NCBI GenBank assembly: GCA_002245135.1
Contig: NGBS01000603.1
Span: forward strand, 78,980 to 142,979
Origin: Proteromonas lacertae
Taxonomy: Eukaryota; Sar; Bigyra; Opalinata; Proteromonadidae
Direction: 5' to 3'
Length of the DNA: 64,000 nucleotides
This document shows positions 22,071-33,961 of this stretch, piece by piece (the first letter of the stretch is position 1; the number at the start of each line of letters is the position of its first letter). Under the pieces are notes generated by a model. It had not been told where the DNA came from, made no database searches, and worked only from the letters and a program-made list of their open reading frames with translations. The position numbers were made by a program, and so were the translations under genes.

Positions 22071-25000
22071 ATGAATGTTTTAGTTCAACAAAATCCCAAT
22101 GCTCTAACAATAATAAAAGGTGAAATTTACAACGTTTTATCTCTAATTCGATCATATGATCAATTTTCAAATGAAGACCGTTTTATCAAAGAAGTTCCAG
22201 TTCATGTATGTGATATTGATGTAATGAATAGGCATTTTCTCCAATACTAAAAGCGTTTAAAACTCTTCATGATGCACTTTCTTCTTATGAAGAGTTAATG
22301 AATATTGATATCTATTCCTGTGTAGAAGTATTTCTTCGTGTAATGGTGAGTGAAGCATCAGGGTATAAAAGTTGATGTAATATTATCATCTTAGTGTTTC
22401 TATAACCAGTTCAGCTATTAATGCAGTAAATGAATTTTTATTACATAATTTTATAACCTTAGATGTATTTAATATACTAATATTTATGAATAGTCTCCTC
22501 GTGCTTCAATTTGTATTAATCATATCTCCACCTCAACTGTAAATTGTCGTTTTCAATCAGAATCACCTCGAATAGATGAAGTAGTCTATATGGGCTTATT
22601 AAATTTAGCATTAAACTGTATAAGAAGTGAATCGTCAATTCTGATTTCAGATGGAAAGTATTTAATATATAATTATTAATATAATAGTCTATATAATCTA
22701 TATCAAATGTGTATGAGATTTTCATCGCCAGATTATTCATTAGTCCTACGAACAAGTGCAGAAAATACATTGAAATGTATTATAAACATCGTCTTTGCTA
22801 GAACCAATGAAATTGGTACAGATAAAGTATACCTATTAATATGATTATCTGAATAGTTATTAAATCCAAATTATAATAATAACGAACCTTCTGCTTCGCC
22901 AGATACTGCTGAAGATGATTATGATTATCCACCACCAACACCATATGTATAATAATTATGATGTATAATATATAGGGTGAGAATTTATTTCGATTAATAC
23001 TAGAAAATCTAGTTAATAAGCTTGATCCTCAAACCAATCCAATCTATTCTCAATCATTGAGTTTAATATTAGTAAATAATATAATAGAAAGTGGAGGAAC
23101 TGGTTTAGGTAAAATTACTGTTATATTAGATTTAGTTCAAGTATATATATATATTATTTATATTTATTTTATTAGGGCGATTTATGTAAATATTTAAATA
23201 TGATCAGTCAAAGTGCTGAACAAAGTACGCTTCCACTAACACTTCGTGTAATATTCAACTTATTCAATTGTATGAAAGACTATTTGAAAGTACAATTAGA
23301 AGTATTTTTCAAATCAATTCATTTGAGGATAATTGATAGTCCTTCTTATACACCAAATCAGAAGGAATTAGTGATGGAAAGTATGGTGGATTTCTGTAGA
23401 GAACCAACATTAATGCTTGATTTATATACAAATGTATAGTTATCTATATTTAATCACTATAGTATGATTGTGATGTTGGAAGTACAAACCTGTTTGAAGA
23501 TTTGTGTAATTGTTTGTGTATTAACAGTGAACCAAAATGTAACGAATCTTTGAATAATCTTCATATTTTAGCATTTGATGGATTATTAGCGATTTTAAGT
23601 TCAATAGCTTCACGATGTGTTAAAGAAAAGAAACATTATCAATTGAATAATAACAATGTGAATGATTCAGATAGTGAAAATGAAGATTTTGGTTGGTTAG
23701 AAAAATCTAGAAATTTACGAGCTGAAGATTTGAGAAAGAGAAGAACGTTGAAAGTGAATATGAAGAAGTTTTGTGAGAAATTTAACTCAAATCCTGGTGG
23801 TAAAGAATGGTTACAATATTGTGAAGTATTTTATTATTCTTATTATAAATAGAAAGTTCAACTTATAACCAATAAGAATGACTGTAGTTCAATAGCCAGT
23901 TTACTACGATCTGCTCCATATATTGACAAAAACAAATTGGGGGAATATTTTGGCAGTGATCCAGAAAAACACCCCGAAATTAAAGATATCTTAGATGCAT
24001 ATACTGCTTCATTTGATTTTAAAGGTTTGAGTGTAGATCAAGCTATGAGAACATATTTAGAATGTTTTAAACTTCCAGGTGAATCATTACAGATTGATAG
24101 AATAATGGAATCTTTGAGTAAACAACTGTATATAATATATATATATATTTACTTAGATTTTTACAAAGTTGTGGTCCATTCACAAAACAAGAGGATTTAT
24201 TTGTCTTATGTTTTGCCTGTATAATGTTAAATACAGACTTGCACAATCCAATGGTGAAAAACAAAATGAATTTAGAATCTTTCAAATTAAACCTCAAAAG
24301 TATCAATGATGGAAAAGACTTACCAGATGATTATATAGAAAGAATATATAATAGTTTAAAAGAGAATGAATTACATTTACAACCAACATTCTCAGAATTA
24401 CAGACAGCTACAGAATGGGATAGAGTTTTAGCTAGATCAAAACAAGTAGCTGGTCCAGCATTTACATTTTCAACTCCAGGTAGAAGATTTACATTGAAAG
24501 CTGGCATTCATGAAAGAGATATGTTTTTGTTGATTAATGATAAAGCATTAAATTCAATAACTGTATTTTTTTGTGTGTATTTTATTATATTTATTTAGAG
24601 TGTATTTGAACATACGAAAGATATAACTGGCACTTTGAGAAAGACATTGTTAGGGTTTAGATATATGTGTAAAATAGCTCATTATTATGGAATTAGTGAT
24701 GTATATTGTTATGTATTTATTATTATATATAGATTATTAATACAATTGTTATCTATTTATGTAATGTAATTGAAAAGAAGATTGATAATCTACAAACTAT
24801 TGAATCACTAAACACTCCTAAATCATTCGATTCTTATGATGAACAACCAGATGAAGATATTAGAAATGTATATTTTTGATAATGTTTATATAAATATATA
24901 TAGTTACAAAGTTGTTTATATCCACTAAGAGCCTTAATAACCATAGTAATTGAATATGGAGATGAAATAAACGATGGTTGGAAAAATTTCATATTGTTTT

Positions 25001-26676
25001 TATTATATTTAAATAATAATGGATGTCTTCCTCCTTCTATTAACAAATTCTATGATTATGACTGTAAAAATGGTTTATCTTCAGCTATTAATGAAATTAG
25101 GGAAGTTAAAGATAGAAGTAGTAGTATTAGTGGTAGTATAAATGGTGGTTTATGGGAATCTTTGACAAGCTATTGGAACAAGCCAAGCGAAGGCTTGAAT
25201 GATGATATAAAAGCACAAATTATAGAGAGTTTAGGATCTTTGAAAGTAGAAAAGATATTTAATCAAAGTATTAAATATGATAATGAATGTCTAAGTGATT
25301 TGTTAAAAGTATAATTAATTAAATATATATATATATGATTTGAATAGAATTTGATGTTTATATGTGATATAAACAAATATAGAGAGAATATAAAGAATAA
25401 TATCTCCAATACAAGCAATAATACAAATAGGAATGAATTTGAAATGAATATTTGTTTATGTTTAAACCTCTTGGTAATGGTAGTTAAGAATGAAAAAGAT
25501 AAAATCAAAAGTAGTTGGCAGTTGATATACAGTTATTTTGAAAAGTGTGTTTTATTAAGCAAAAATGATCTGTTTGGCTATTTTCATGAAAGATTATTGG
25601 TTAGTTATTTAATGATTATAGATAGTTTGATAAGTAGTGAAGAAATGCAACAAACATGTTTGTTATCTTTGAATATTTTGAATGAATTTAAAGATACAGA
25701 TAATATAATAAATAGAAAAATACTTGGAATAAAAGAGATAATAATTCATAATCATGAGTCTTTTAAGAATGATTTAAGCTGGAGTACAATGATAAACCTT
25801 CTAAGTTCAACAATACAATATGAATATGGAATTAATATGATATATGAAATATTGGAATTGATAAGTGGAGAATATATAAATGAATTGAATTTTAATTGTA
25901 TTATCAAATTTATTTCATTATTCTGTATATATATATAATTATATTGTTATTATATATATATAGTATCTTCACATACACCAGAACAATATCAAATTAAAGC
26001 AATTGGACTATTTCCTATTATATTAAACTCTAGTAATTTATCAATCGAAAATATTTGGCTTGATATTTTATCTACTTTAAAATCATCAATTATTAATATT
26101 ATACCAAATGTATTCCTTCTTTATTTATTTATTAGTTACAAAATAACTTATTGGATATATTGGAAGATATAATGTTTTTACCAACAAATTTACCAAAAGA
26201 ATTATGGTTGAAAACATTTGAAAAGGTATTAATATATATATTATTAGTTCTTTAATTATTATATAATAGATTCTATTACCGTTACTTCAAGAAAGTAAGT
26301 TGATGAAGATAGAATTACGAATCAAAATATTAACATTGTTTGTTAGAATATATTTGAGCAAATTAGACTTATTGAAAGAGTGTCAAGAATTTAGTGAGTT
26401 GTGGTTAAAAATATTAGGTCAATTGATTAAAGGAATTAAAGAAGGTGGAGATGTGTGTGATAATATAGTTGAATCTTTGAAGAATATACTGCTTATTATG
26501 AAGTATCTATATTCTATGTATAATATATAATGAATAGAGATCAAGGACTGTTTAAAGTAGAAAATCCAAATTATAAGAATATGAATTTAACATGGACAGT
26601 TATAGATTCGGTTAAGAATGATATTCGTCAACAATTTGAGTTAGTTTTAGGATCTCCTCCAGAAGATTTTCCATAA
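22071..26676 (+). CDS. ARF guanine-nucleotide exchange factor, GBF1/Gea/GNOM type (Sec7 domain)
   Basis: About 20 exons with introns of 26-40 nt assemble without a single frame defect. The N-terminus (NPNALTIIKGEIYNVLSLIR) and the dimerisation/cyclophilin-binding region match the GBF1/GNOM group rather than BIG. HUS-like helices follow (YDCDVGSTNLFEDLC). The Sec7 domain at ~23.8-24.4 kb carries the glutamic finger in FKLPGESLQIDRI and the hydrophobic groove in CIMLNTDLHNP.V. So the residues that displace GDP from ARF are intact. C-terminal HDS1-3 helical repeats fill the rest, ending SPPEDFP. The protein activates ARF GTPases at the Golgi or endosome to recruit COPI. The family, the active site and the exon chain are all consistent. 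Confidence 0.93.
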
Positions 26677-26790
26677 TTTTATATTTATTTTCTCTCTTCT
26701 TTTTAGTATTGTTTGATTATGTTTTATTAGCATCTATACATTGTATTTTTGATATATTCTGACATACAAACATAAAAATAAATTACATTT

Positions 26791-27016
26791 TTAGGTTTTA
26801 TCGTTTGAAGGCTTATCTTCTTGGTTTTTGTTTCTTAGTGGTACTATCATGGGATGAAAATCTTCTACTCTGCACTGCATAGGTGTATCTTTAACTAACA
26901 CTGGTGGTTCTAAAATGATTTCTATTATATTAATATTCGAAAGAGATACTTTCTTTTTCAGTGTGTTTATCACCTTCCTCTTTCTTATTCTCTTCTTTTG
27001 AGTGTTTTGAATCCAT
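26791..27016 (-). CDS. Small protein of unknown function (~65 aa)
   Basis: Two exons with one 28-nt GTAT...TAG intron give a short protein. The N-terminus is very acidic and basic (MDSKHSKEENKKEEGDK). A more conserved-looking middle follows (IILEPPVLVKDTP, CRVEDFHPMIVPLR), then a charged end. There is no membrane segment and no known motif. It converges on the ARF-GEF gene and starts only 37 bp from the tRNA gene. The in-phase intron and the change of composition at the splice site are the only support for calling it a gene. Confidence 0.4.
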
Positions 27017-27053
27017 CCTATGTTTATCTAGCGAAGAAAAATTACTTCTTCAG

Positions 27054-27125
27054 GCGTTATTGGTCTAATGGTTAGGATTTATGCCTTCCAAGCATGAGGT
27101 CCGGGTTCGATTCCCGGGTAACGCA
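27054..27125 (+). tRNA. tRNA-Gly (anticodon TCC)
   Basis: A 72-nt cloverleaf. The acceptor stem GCGTTAT pairs with GTAACGC (last pair T-G), with discriminator A. The D-arm contains TGGTCTAATGGTTA. The anticodon stem TATGC/GCATG closes the loop CTTCCAA, giving anticodon TCC, which reads GGA. The T-arm is CCGGGTTCGATTCCCGG, which also forms the internal B box. No intron and no encoded CCA. A run of six Ts follows directly and could terminate RNA polymerase III. Confidence 0.97.
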
Positions 27126-27244
27126 AATTTTTTTCATTTTTTAATTTTATTTGATTAAATGTTAAACAATTCTGAAATCATTGATCTAATGTTTTAAATT
27201 TGTCATTTATTAAACAAACATCAAAAACAAATATAAAATAAATA

Positions 27245-30200
27245 TTATTTCTTCAAATGTTTATTCTTTATTTCAATTTGATTTAGCATTATTTTCAAAT
27301 GTGAAATCTCTATATTTTGTGTATTTATTAAATTATTCAAATCATTTATCTTCTTATTCATACTATTCAGTCTTTCTTCAGCTTCTTCTACCACTTTTTG
27401 TGATTCATTTATTCCTTTGTTTGATTCATTTCTTATTCTATCAGCACTATTATTAAATTCATTTAATTTACTTATTGTCTTAGATAATTCTTCTTTTAAT
27501 GGCTTTATTTCAATTTCCAGCTGGTTTTTAAGATTCTCTTTTTCTTTTACTAATGCCATACATGATAAGATGTTATTCTTATATTCATCCATTTTCTTTT
27601 CTATTTTCTGTTTTTCTATTGAATATTTGTGTTTATTCTGTTTAATTAATGCTTCCAGTATTTCATTATCTTTCTTTTGTTTTTCTATTTCATTATGATA
27701 TTCATCTATTGGGTTTATCCCATCTTTGCTATTATTGTTTTTGATAATTTGTTGATATTGTTCAATATCTTTGATTAGTAATTCAATTTCTGCTTGTTGT
27801 TCACAATTATGATTATATAATGAGTTGTAACTATCATTTTTGTTTTGATAGATTCTATTCAGTTCATTCTTCTTCTTTTCATACTCTTTTAAACTATTCT
27901 CTTTTTTGATCAAACTTGATTCAAGCTTTATATTTGTATTTTTCATATTAACTAATTCCAACGATAATTTCTCCATTTTGTTATAAAATTCATCATGGTT
28001 TTTTTCTAATTCTTTTACTTTATCTGGAGTTAATTCAATTCTATTTTCTACTTCTTTATTTCTTAATATCAATGACCTTATTGTGTAATTACACCACTCA
28101 TTGAATAATTTTGATTTTAATATCATATTATGGTGATTCTGAATTGTTAAAATTATATTTCTATCTCTTCTTTTCTTCATATAATATTTCTTCCATGCCT
28201 TGAAACATCTTTGTTCTAACCAAACCATTTCTATTTGAAATTTCTTCTTTTTAGCTTACAGAAAAATAAGAATTAAAGAATATATAAATAATATATTTAT
28301 CACTTAAAAAAAGGATATAATTACTGTTTTATATTTATCTCCATAATTCATTATAAACTGTTTTATTTTGATTCTATTAAACAACTTGTTGAAAATATTT
28401 ACCATTTTGATCATTTTCTTACATTTATAATGATAAAACCTCCAATTACAAAACACTCTTTTCATTATATTCAAATTGTTGAAATTTTGTGATATTTTCT
28501 CGTTGTCTCTTCTTCTAATAATTGAGTGTGAATAATTATGCCAATATTCAAAACATAATCTCTTTTTTAGCTGAATTATACTCTATAAAATAACAATATA
28601 GCAATATATATATACTTTTGTTGATAGTTTTAATTCTTTCTTATATTCTATTTTATCTATATAATACTTTTTCCATTTACTAATTGATTTGTTTAACTTT
28701 ACATCTCTAAAATGATCATCTGCTTTTAGTGTAAGATATTTCTTATATTTATATAATAAATGAAGATATTTAAACTTCTTTATTGCTCTTTTCTTATCTC
28801 TAATTCTCTTATCTTGTTCATATTTCTTGATTTTATTTTTATTGACTCTTTTATTATCTACATATAACTTCCATCTTTTGAAGATTTCTTTTTTTACTTT
28901 GTGTTTAATATAACGAGATTCTTTAGCTGCAATAAACCATTTTTTGAATATTTTCCTTTTATAATGTTTTAATGCTATTTTTGTTTGTCTTGACTCTATA
29001 ACTGGATCGATATTGAAACTTTGGACATATTTCTTCCAACTTTTAAATATTATCTTTTTATTCATATAATTAATATTTCTTTTATAAATTCTTGTTATTT
29101 TTATAACATCTATCCATTTTTTGAATGTTTTTAATAATATTCTTTTTTCATTGAAGTTTTTGATGTATAAATATCTTTCATTCTTATACTTACATTCTTC
29201 TTTATACAATAACCATATTCTCAAACATGTTTGTATTCTTTTATTTTGATGATTTTCATAGAATTGATTGGCTATTTCATTGTATTGATTCTCATATTGT
29301 AACTCTTTAACTAATTGTCTTTGTACTTTTATATCTTTCATATGATACTTTGCTTTATTTACCAACTAAAATAGAAATATTAATATATATATTATACTTG
29401 ATTATATTTGATTTTAGATTTCTCTAAATTGACTTTAAGATTTTCATAATTAGTTTTCTCCTGTGTTAAGTTCTGTTTATATTCAATCAATTTTCTAGGT
29501 AATTGAATGATATATTCAAACTCTTTTTTAGCTTGAGTGTATTTACTACTTTCACTTGATTTCTTCTGTTTCAATTCATTTACTTTAGATAATAATTCAT
29601 TGTGTTTTTGTTTTAAGGTTGCTAGAATGTGCGTAATATTGTTATTCTCTTCATTTTTATGCTTTTCACAGGTGTCTAATAATCCACAGAGTGTTTGATT
29701 ATAATCCTAATCATAAATATAATTATAGTAAATATATATATATATATACATTTAACCTTTTTTCTATATCATTTCTTTTCATTATTTCATCTCTCAATTT
29801 GATAACTTCTTTCTTTAATGATGGCAATGATACTGGTGTTTCTTCAGGTATTATATACTTTGGGACTAATACTGGTTCTGGTAATTCTGATGGTAATATA
29901 CTAAGTGGTTTTGGAAATGGAGATTCTGGAACTTTGGGAAGAATAAACTCTCTTTCTTTATCTTTTACTGCCTTCTTTTACTATTTCATGTTTTGATGAT
30001 TTTATTGGAATATTTGATTGTTGTTTTTTATATGATTTCATTCACCATTGGAGTTGGTTTAGGAGGTGTAAATGGCTTTGGAATTTCCATAATATTTTGT
30101 TGGTTTATTTCATCAATATCTTTCAATGGAGTGTTATCATTGGATTTTATTGCTTGATGATGGTGTTGATGAGATGGTAGTATTGAGTGATAAAGGTGAA

Positions 30201-30810
30201 TTATAAGATGATGTATTATTACACTCAGAAGCATTGACATGATGATAATGGAGTGGTATTTGTAGTAGATCTTGATGTTGTTGTTGAAGGAGTGGACAAT
30301 GATGATGATAATGTTGTTGTTGTTTGACTATTACATTCATTACAATGAATAGGATTTCTATCATAATAATCATTATATTTACATTTAGAACATTTTGATT
30401 GATAGGGTGTTATTAATGTATTGGTACTATAGGATGATGATGAAGATGATGATGAAGTACAACAAGTACAATTTCCACTACTGCTTTTACTTTTACAACT
30501 ACATGTTGAACAAGTATTATTACCACTAGTCTTATGACTATTAGATGATGATGTAGTTGATGTAGTTGTTGAATAAGGTGATTGATATTGATAAGGTATT
30601 GGAGTATCATATTCAATAGAATCTTCATATGATATATCACTATCATTATTATTATCATTATTGTCAGTATTAGTATAGATTGGTATAGGTTGTGGAGGAT
30701 TTAATATTGGTTCAGGCACATCAATAGCTGATGATTTATAGTATAATCTCAAATATGTTTGACCAAATGAAAATGAATCAACTGATGATTTATATATATT
30801 ACGATTCTAT

Positions 30811-30846
<36 letters not shown>

Positions 30847-31945
30847 TACTTTTAATTGTATTAGTTTATTCTTCAATATATCATGATAATTCTTACCTAT
30901 GGAGTTATATTGCTTTACTAATTCTGTCAATCTCTTGGATAGTTTATCTATTTCATTCTTTTCATTAGATTGTATTTTGATATAAACTAAATCCCAAATG
31001 TCATTATTACTGTTGTTGTTATTGTTTGAAGATGAAGTTGTAGACATTGATTTGTATAGATTTACACAATTGCTTCTAATTTTATGTAATAAATAATTAT
31101 GAAAATATTCATCACTATCATCATACCACTTATTAGTCATTATATTCCACTCATTCAATAATACGTTTGGATCAAAATCGATTATTCGTGGGAAGTAGTC
31201 ATTGAATATTTCCAAGTGTTCTAATATGGATATCAAATATTCTATTCTTATCTCCAAGCTTTCATTCAATTTTTGTATTAAAAATATATCCGTTTCTCTT
31301 TTAAATGAATTTTTTAAGAATCTAAAATCGTTTTCAACAATTTCATTTGCCTTTTTCCTTATCTCATATGTTATTTTATTCTTGTTATAATACCAGATTT
31401 GGTTGAATGTTGAAATTACATATTCTGTTGAATGAGGTAAAGAATTGAACGGATTGCCATCCAATGATAATATTTGAAGTTTACTAAGATAAATAAGCGG
31501 TGATAATGCTTCAAATGTTTCAATCTATATTATAATAAATAAAATAATTATTAATACTTTATTATTTGACAAATTCAAAGTTTTTAAATTCCAAAATTGA
31601 CTTATTTTTCCTAATTGTTTGATTAGGTTGTTTGATAAATCTAGAGATTCTATACCTCTAAATCTAGAATCAACTTCATCAATTTCTTTTATGAAAACTT
31701 TTTGCAATGTTATACCATTGTTCCTAAAACAAGTGGGTGATTTTTCAACTTTCATACTTAACTACAGATTAAAAAATGTATATATATACTTTTATAACTT
31801 TCTTTTTTGTTGCAGTCTGATTTAATGTTTTAGGCTTTACTATTTTTGAAATAAATGTCTTTGGTTTTGAAGAGTTTTGTTTTACATTGGATTGAACTAA
31901 AGGATTTACATCAGATTTTACTGATTTTGATGCTGACATTGACAT
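27245..31945 (-). CDS. LRR / coiled-coil / Sfi1-repeat centrin-binding protein
   Basis: Start MSMSASKS; the exon chain runs 31.9 to 27.2 kb. The N-terminal part has leucine-rich repeats (IESLDLSNNLIKQL, LKTLNLSNN, LQILSLDGNPFNSLP) followed by a helical cap. A Ser/Asn/Cys-rich low-complexity region comes next (CSTCSC, CNECNSQ), then a proline-rich linker and a coiled coil. About ten Sfi1-type repeats with the pattern F..W follow (FKKWIDVIK, FKSWKKYVQ, FKRWKLYVD, FKAWKKYYMK, FNEWCNYTI). Sfi1 repeats bind centrin along basal-body or centrosome filaments. A long coiled coil ends the protein at HLKK. Between 29.98 and 30.24 kb the frame changes several times, always by one extra base, so that part of the protein is uncertain. 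Two adjacent genes are a less likely reading. Confidence 0.7.
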
Positions 31946-32025
31946 GATGAGAATAATATATCTCTTATATTACTCTTCTAATATATAGAAAATTTAAATT
32001 TAAAATCAAAAAACTCAAGCCAAGC

Positions 32026-33093
32026 ATGATTTCATTCTTTAGATTTTCAAAGCCTATAGTAAATAATACTCTACTGAAGAGGTATTTTGCTTTATCAAAT
32101 AGAAATGACTTGCCATTTTTTTGTAGAAATTTTCCAATGAAGCTAAATCATGAAATAGTAGGACCTGAGGTGAGATTAGTCTATCCAACTGCTTCAAAAA
32201 TGCCATCTACAGTCGTTCCAATTCAGGAAGCATTGAAAGAAGCAGAGAAACTAAATTTAGATTTAGTTCAGTGGAATGAAGCAGCCAAACCACCTGTTTG
32301 CAAATTGGTAGTGTTTAAAGATATGGCAAAACAGGAATATGAAAAAGCTCAGATAAGAGAACAAAAAGAAAAGAAAATGAAAGCTATAAAGGAAGTTAGA
32401 ATGACAGGTAGAATTGAAGAACATGATTTAGTAACTAAAGTATTTATTTTTAATATTCTAATATATCTAGATCAATCGAATTAAAGATTTTTTAAAGCAT
32501 CAAAATCCAGTGAGAGTAATAATAATAGGTAGATTAACAATACCAAGAAGAGTGTATAAAAATTACAAAAAGTACTTGGAACTAATGGAACTACCAAAAT
32601 CAACACATATCGAAAAAATGATTGAATCTTTAAAGATAACCCAGAAATTACCAGATGAAAAAATAGCACAAATCAAAGCAGCAGTAGATGAAGTAACTAA
32701 TGTCAATCGTGATATATTCAGTAGAGTATAAAGTTATGTTTTTTAAATATATTTTTATATATATAGATTGAAAAAGAGATTGTAGATTATGGAACATTCC
32801 AAGGCCAAATAGAGGTAACAGATCTTACAATGACAGGAGTAATTATACATAAGTCTGTGAAATCTGAAGATGTTGAAAAAATAGTAAAAGTTGCTGTGAA
32901 AGAGGAAGTAGTTGAGAAGATAGTAAAAGAAATAGAAACTGATGAAGTTACAGAGAAAAATGCTAAAGTTGGTGTTGTAGAACCATCTTCTCCTTCTTCC
33001 GCTAAGATTCAGAAGAAGAAAAGTAAAAAATCAAAACATAGAAAAGCAGATGATGATAATACAATAATTCCAGCTAAAGCTGAAACAGATTGA
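32026..33093 (+). CDS. Mitochondrial translation initiation factor IF-3
   Basis: Three exons. The N-terminus is basic, hydroxylated and free of acidic residues for its first ~25 residues (MISFFRFSKPIVNNTLLKRYF), a mitochondrial targeting peptide. The IF3 N-domain follows (VRLVYPTASKM, EALKEAEKLNLDLVQ, AAKPPVCKLV), then the linker helix (KEVRMTGRIEEHDLVTK). The C-domain follows (INRIKDFLKHQNPVRVIIIGR). IF3 binds the small ribosomal subunit, prevents early subunit joining and proofs initiation codon pairing. After the C-domain there is a long charged extension rich in Lys, Glu and Val (KSKKSKHRKADDD), not part of the bacterial protein. Its presence implies a translating mitochondrial genome. 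Confidence 0.85.
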
Positions 33094-33248
33094 TCATCTT
33101 ATTCTGTTTATTTACTTGTAGTTTTGTCGTATTATATATTTATAATCAATTGTTGTTTATCTTGGGTGAAATTTATAAATCAATTATGTTTTTCATTACA
33201 CATAAACAATAAAAGAGAATAGATTCAGAAGTAACATTATCTTTATAT

Positions 33249-33742
33249 TTAGGCTTTAAGAGCATAACGACGTCTTGGGAAATAAGCATCTCTTTTAGCA
33301 ATTCTACTACATTTAATTGAAGCATCGTGTTTACTTAATGCTCTTCTCATAGCTCTGGTCTTTTTGTATCTGATATCTGTTGGTAAGTATTTCTTACCTC
33401 TGAAATGTTCACGTAACTGTTTTAAATAATAGAAATAAATCAAAATACGTTCTTTCTTAAGTTTTCATTATAGACGGTTAATATTCTAGCAATGTTGTGT
33501 CTTACTACTTTGATTTGAGCTAATTTTGTTGCTGGACCACCAGTTGAGACTTTTACAACACGTAACTAATGTATATAAATATTTTCAAATACGTTGGCGA
33601 GTTCTTTCTTTTGCTCTTCTAAATTCTTGAGTAAATCTTCTTTACTCTTTTCTCTTAATTGTTTAGCGATTAATTTAGCTATACAGAATATAACATATAA
33701 GCAAATGATATAATTTTAATAAGAATATATTTCTATACCCAT
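33249..33742 (-). CDS. RPL35: Cytosolic ribosomal protein eL35 (uL29)
   Basis: Four exons give a protein of about 125 residues. It starts MAKLIAKQLREKSKEDLLKNL, continues LRVVKVSTGGPATKLAQIKVVRHNIARILTV, and ends KKTRAMRRALSKHD...RRRYALKA. This matches eL35 along its full usual length. The first intron falls directly after the ATG and one following base, as often seen in ribosomal protein genes. The protein sits at the exit tunnel of the large subunit. It is divergent from CDC45 across ~220 bp. Confidence 0.95.
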
Positions 33743-33961
33743 TTAAATTGCTTCTGAACCTCAATGCAAATACTATTTTTCAAACCCCTGATGCTGAGGC
33801 TTATGAAAAATATGTTTCCTATTTAAATTATTCAAATATTTTTATGGGGCAAATTTTTCGTTATTTTTAGTGATACAAAATACTGTTGTTGAGTGTACAA
33901 GTGATTTGAAAAAGCGCGCCACATCCATATTATTCTAGTTTTCTCATCAACAGGTGGATCA

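Noticed and set aside
30137-30658. Overlapping His- and Ile-rich minus-strand frames near 30.4 kb
   Set aside because: These are alternate-frame readings of a Ser/Thr/Asn low-complexity exon. Only the segments needed to continue the LRR-Sfi1 protein were kept.
30809-30846. Trinucleotide (ATT/AAT) repeat as a distinct element
   Set aside because: It lies inside an in-phase GTAT...TAG intron. Similar AT, AAT and TATA runs fill many introns (for example 60.04-60.08 kb), so it is intron composition and not a separate feature.
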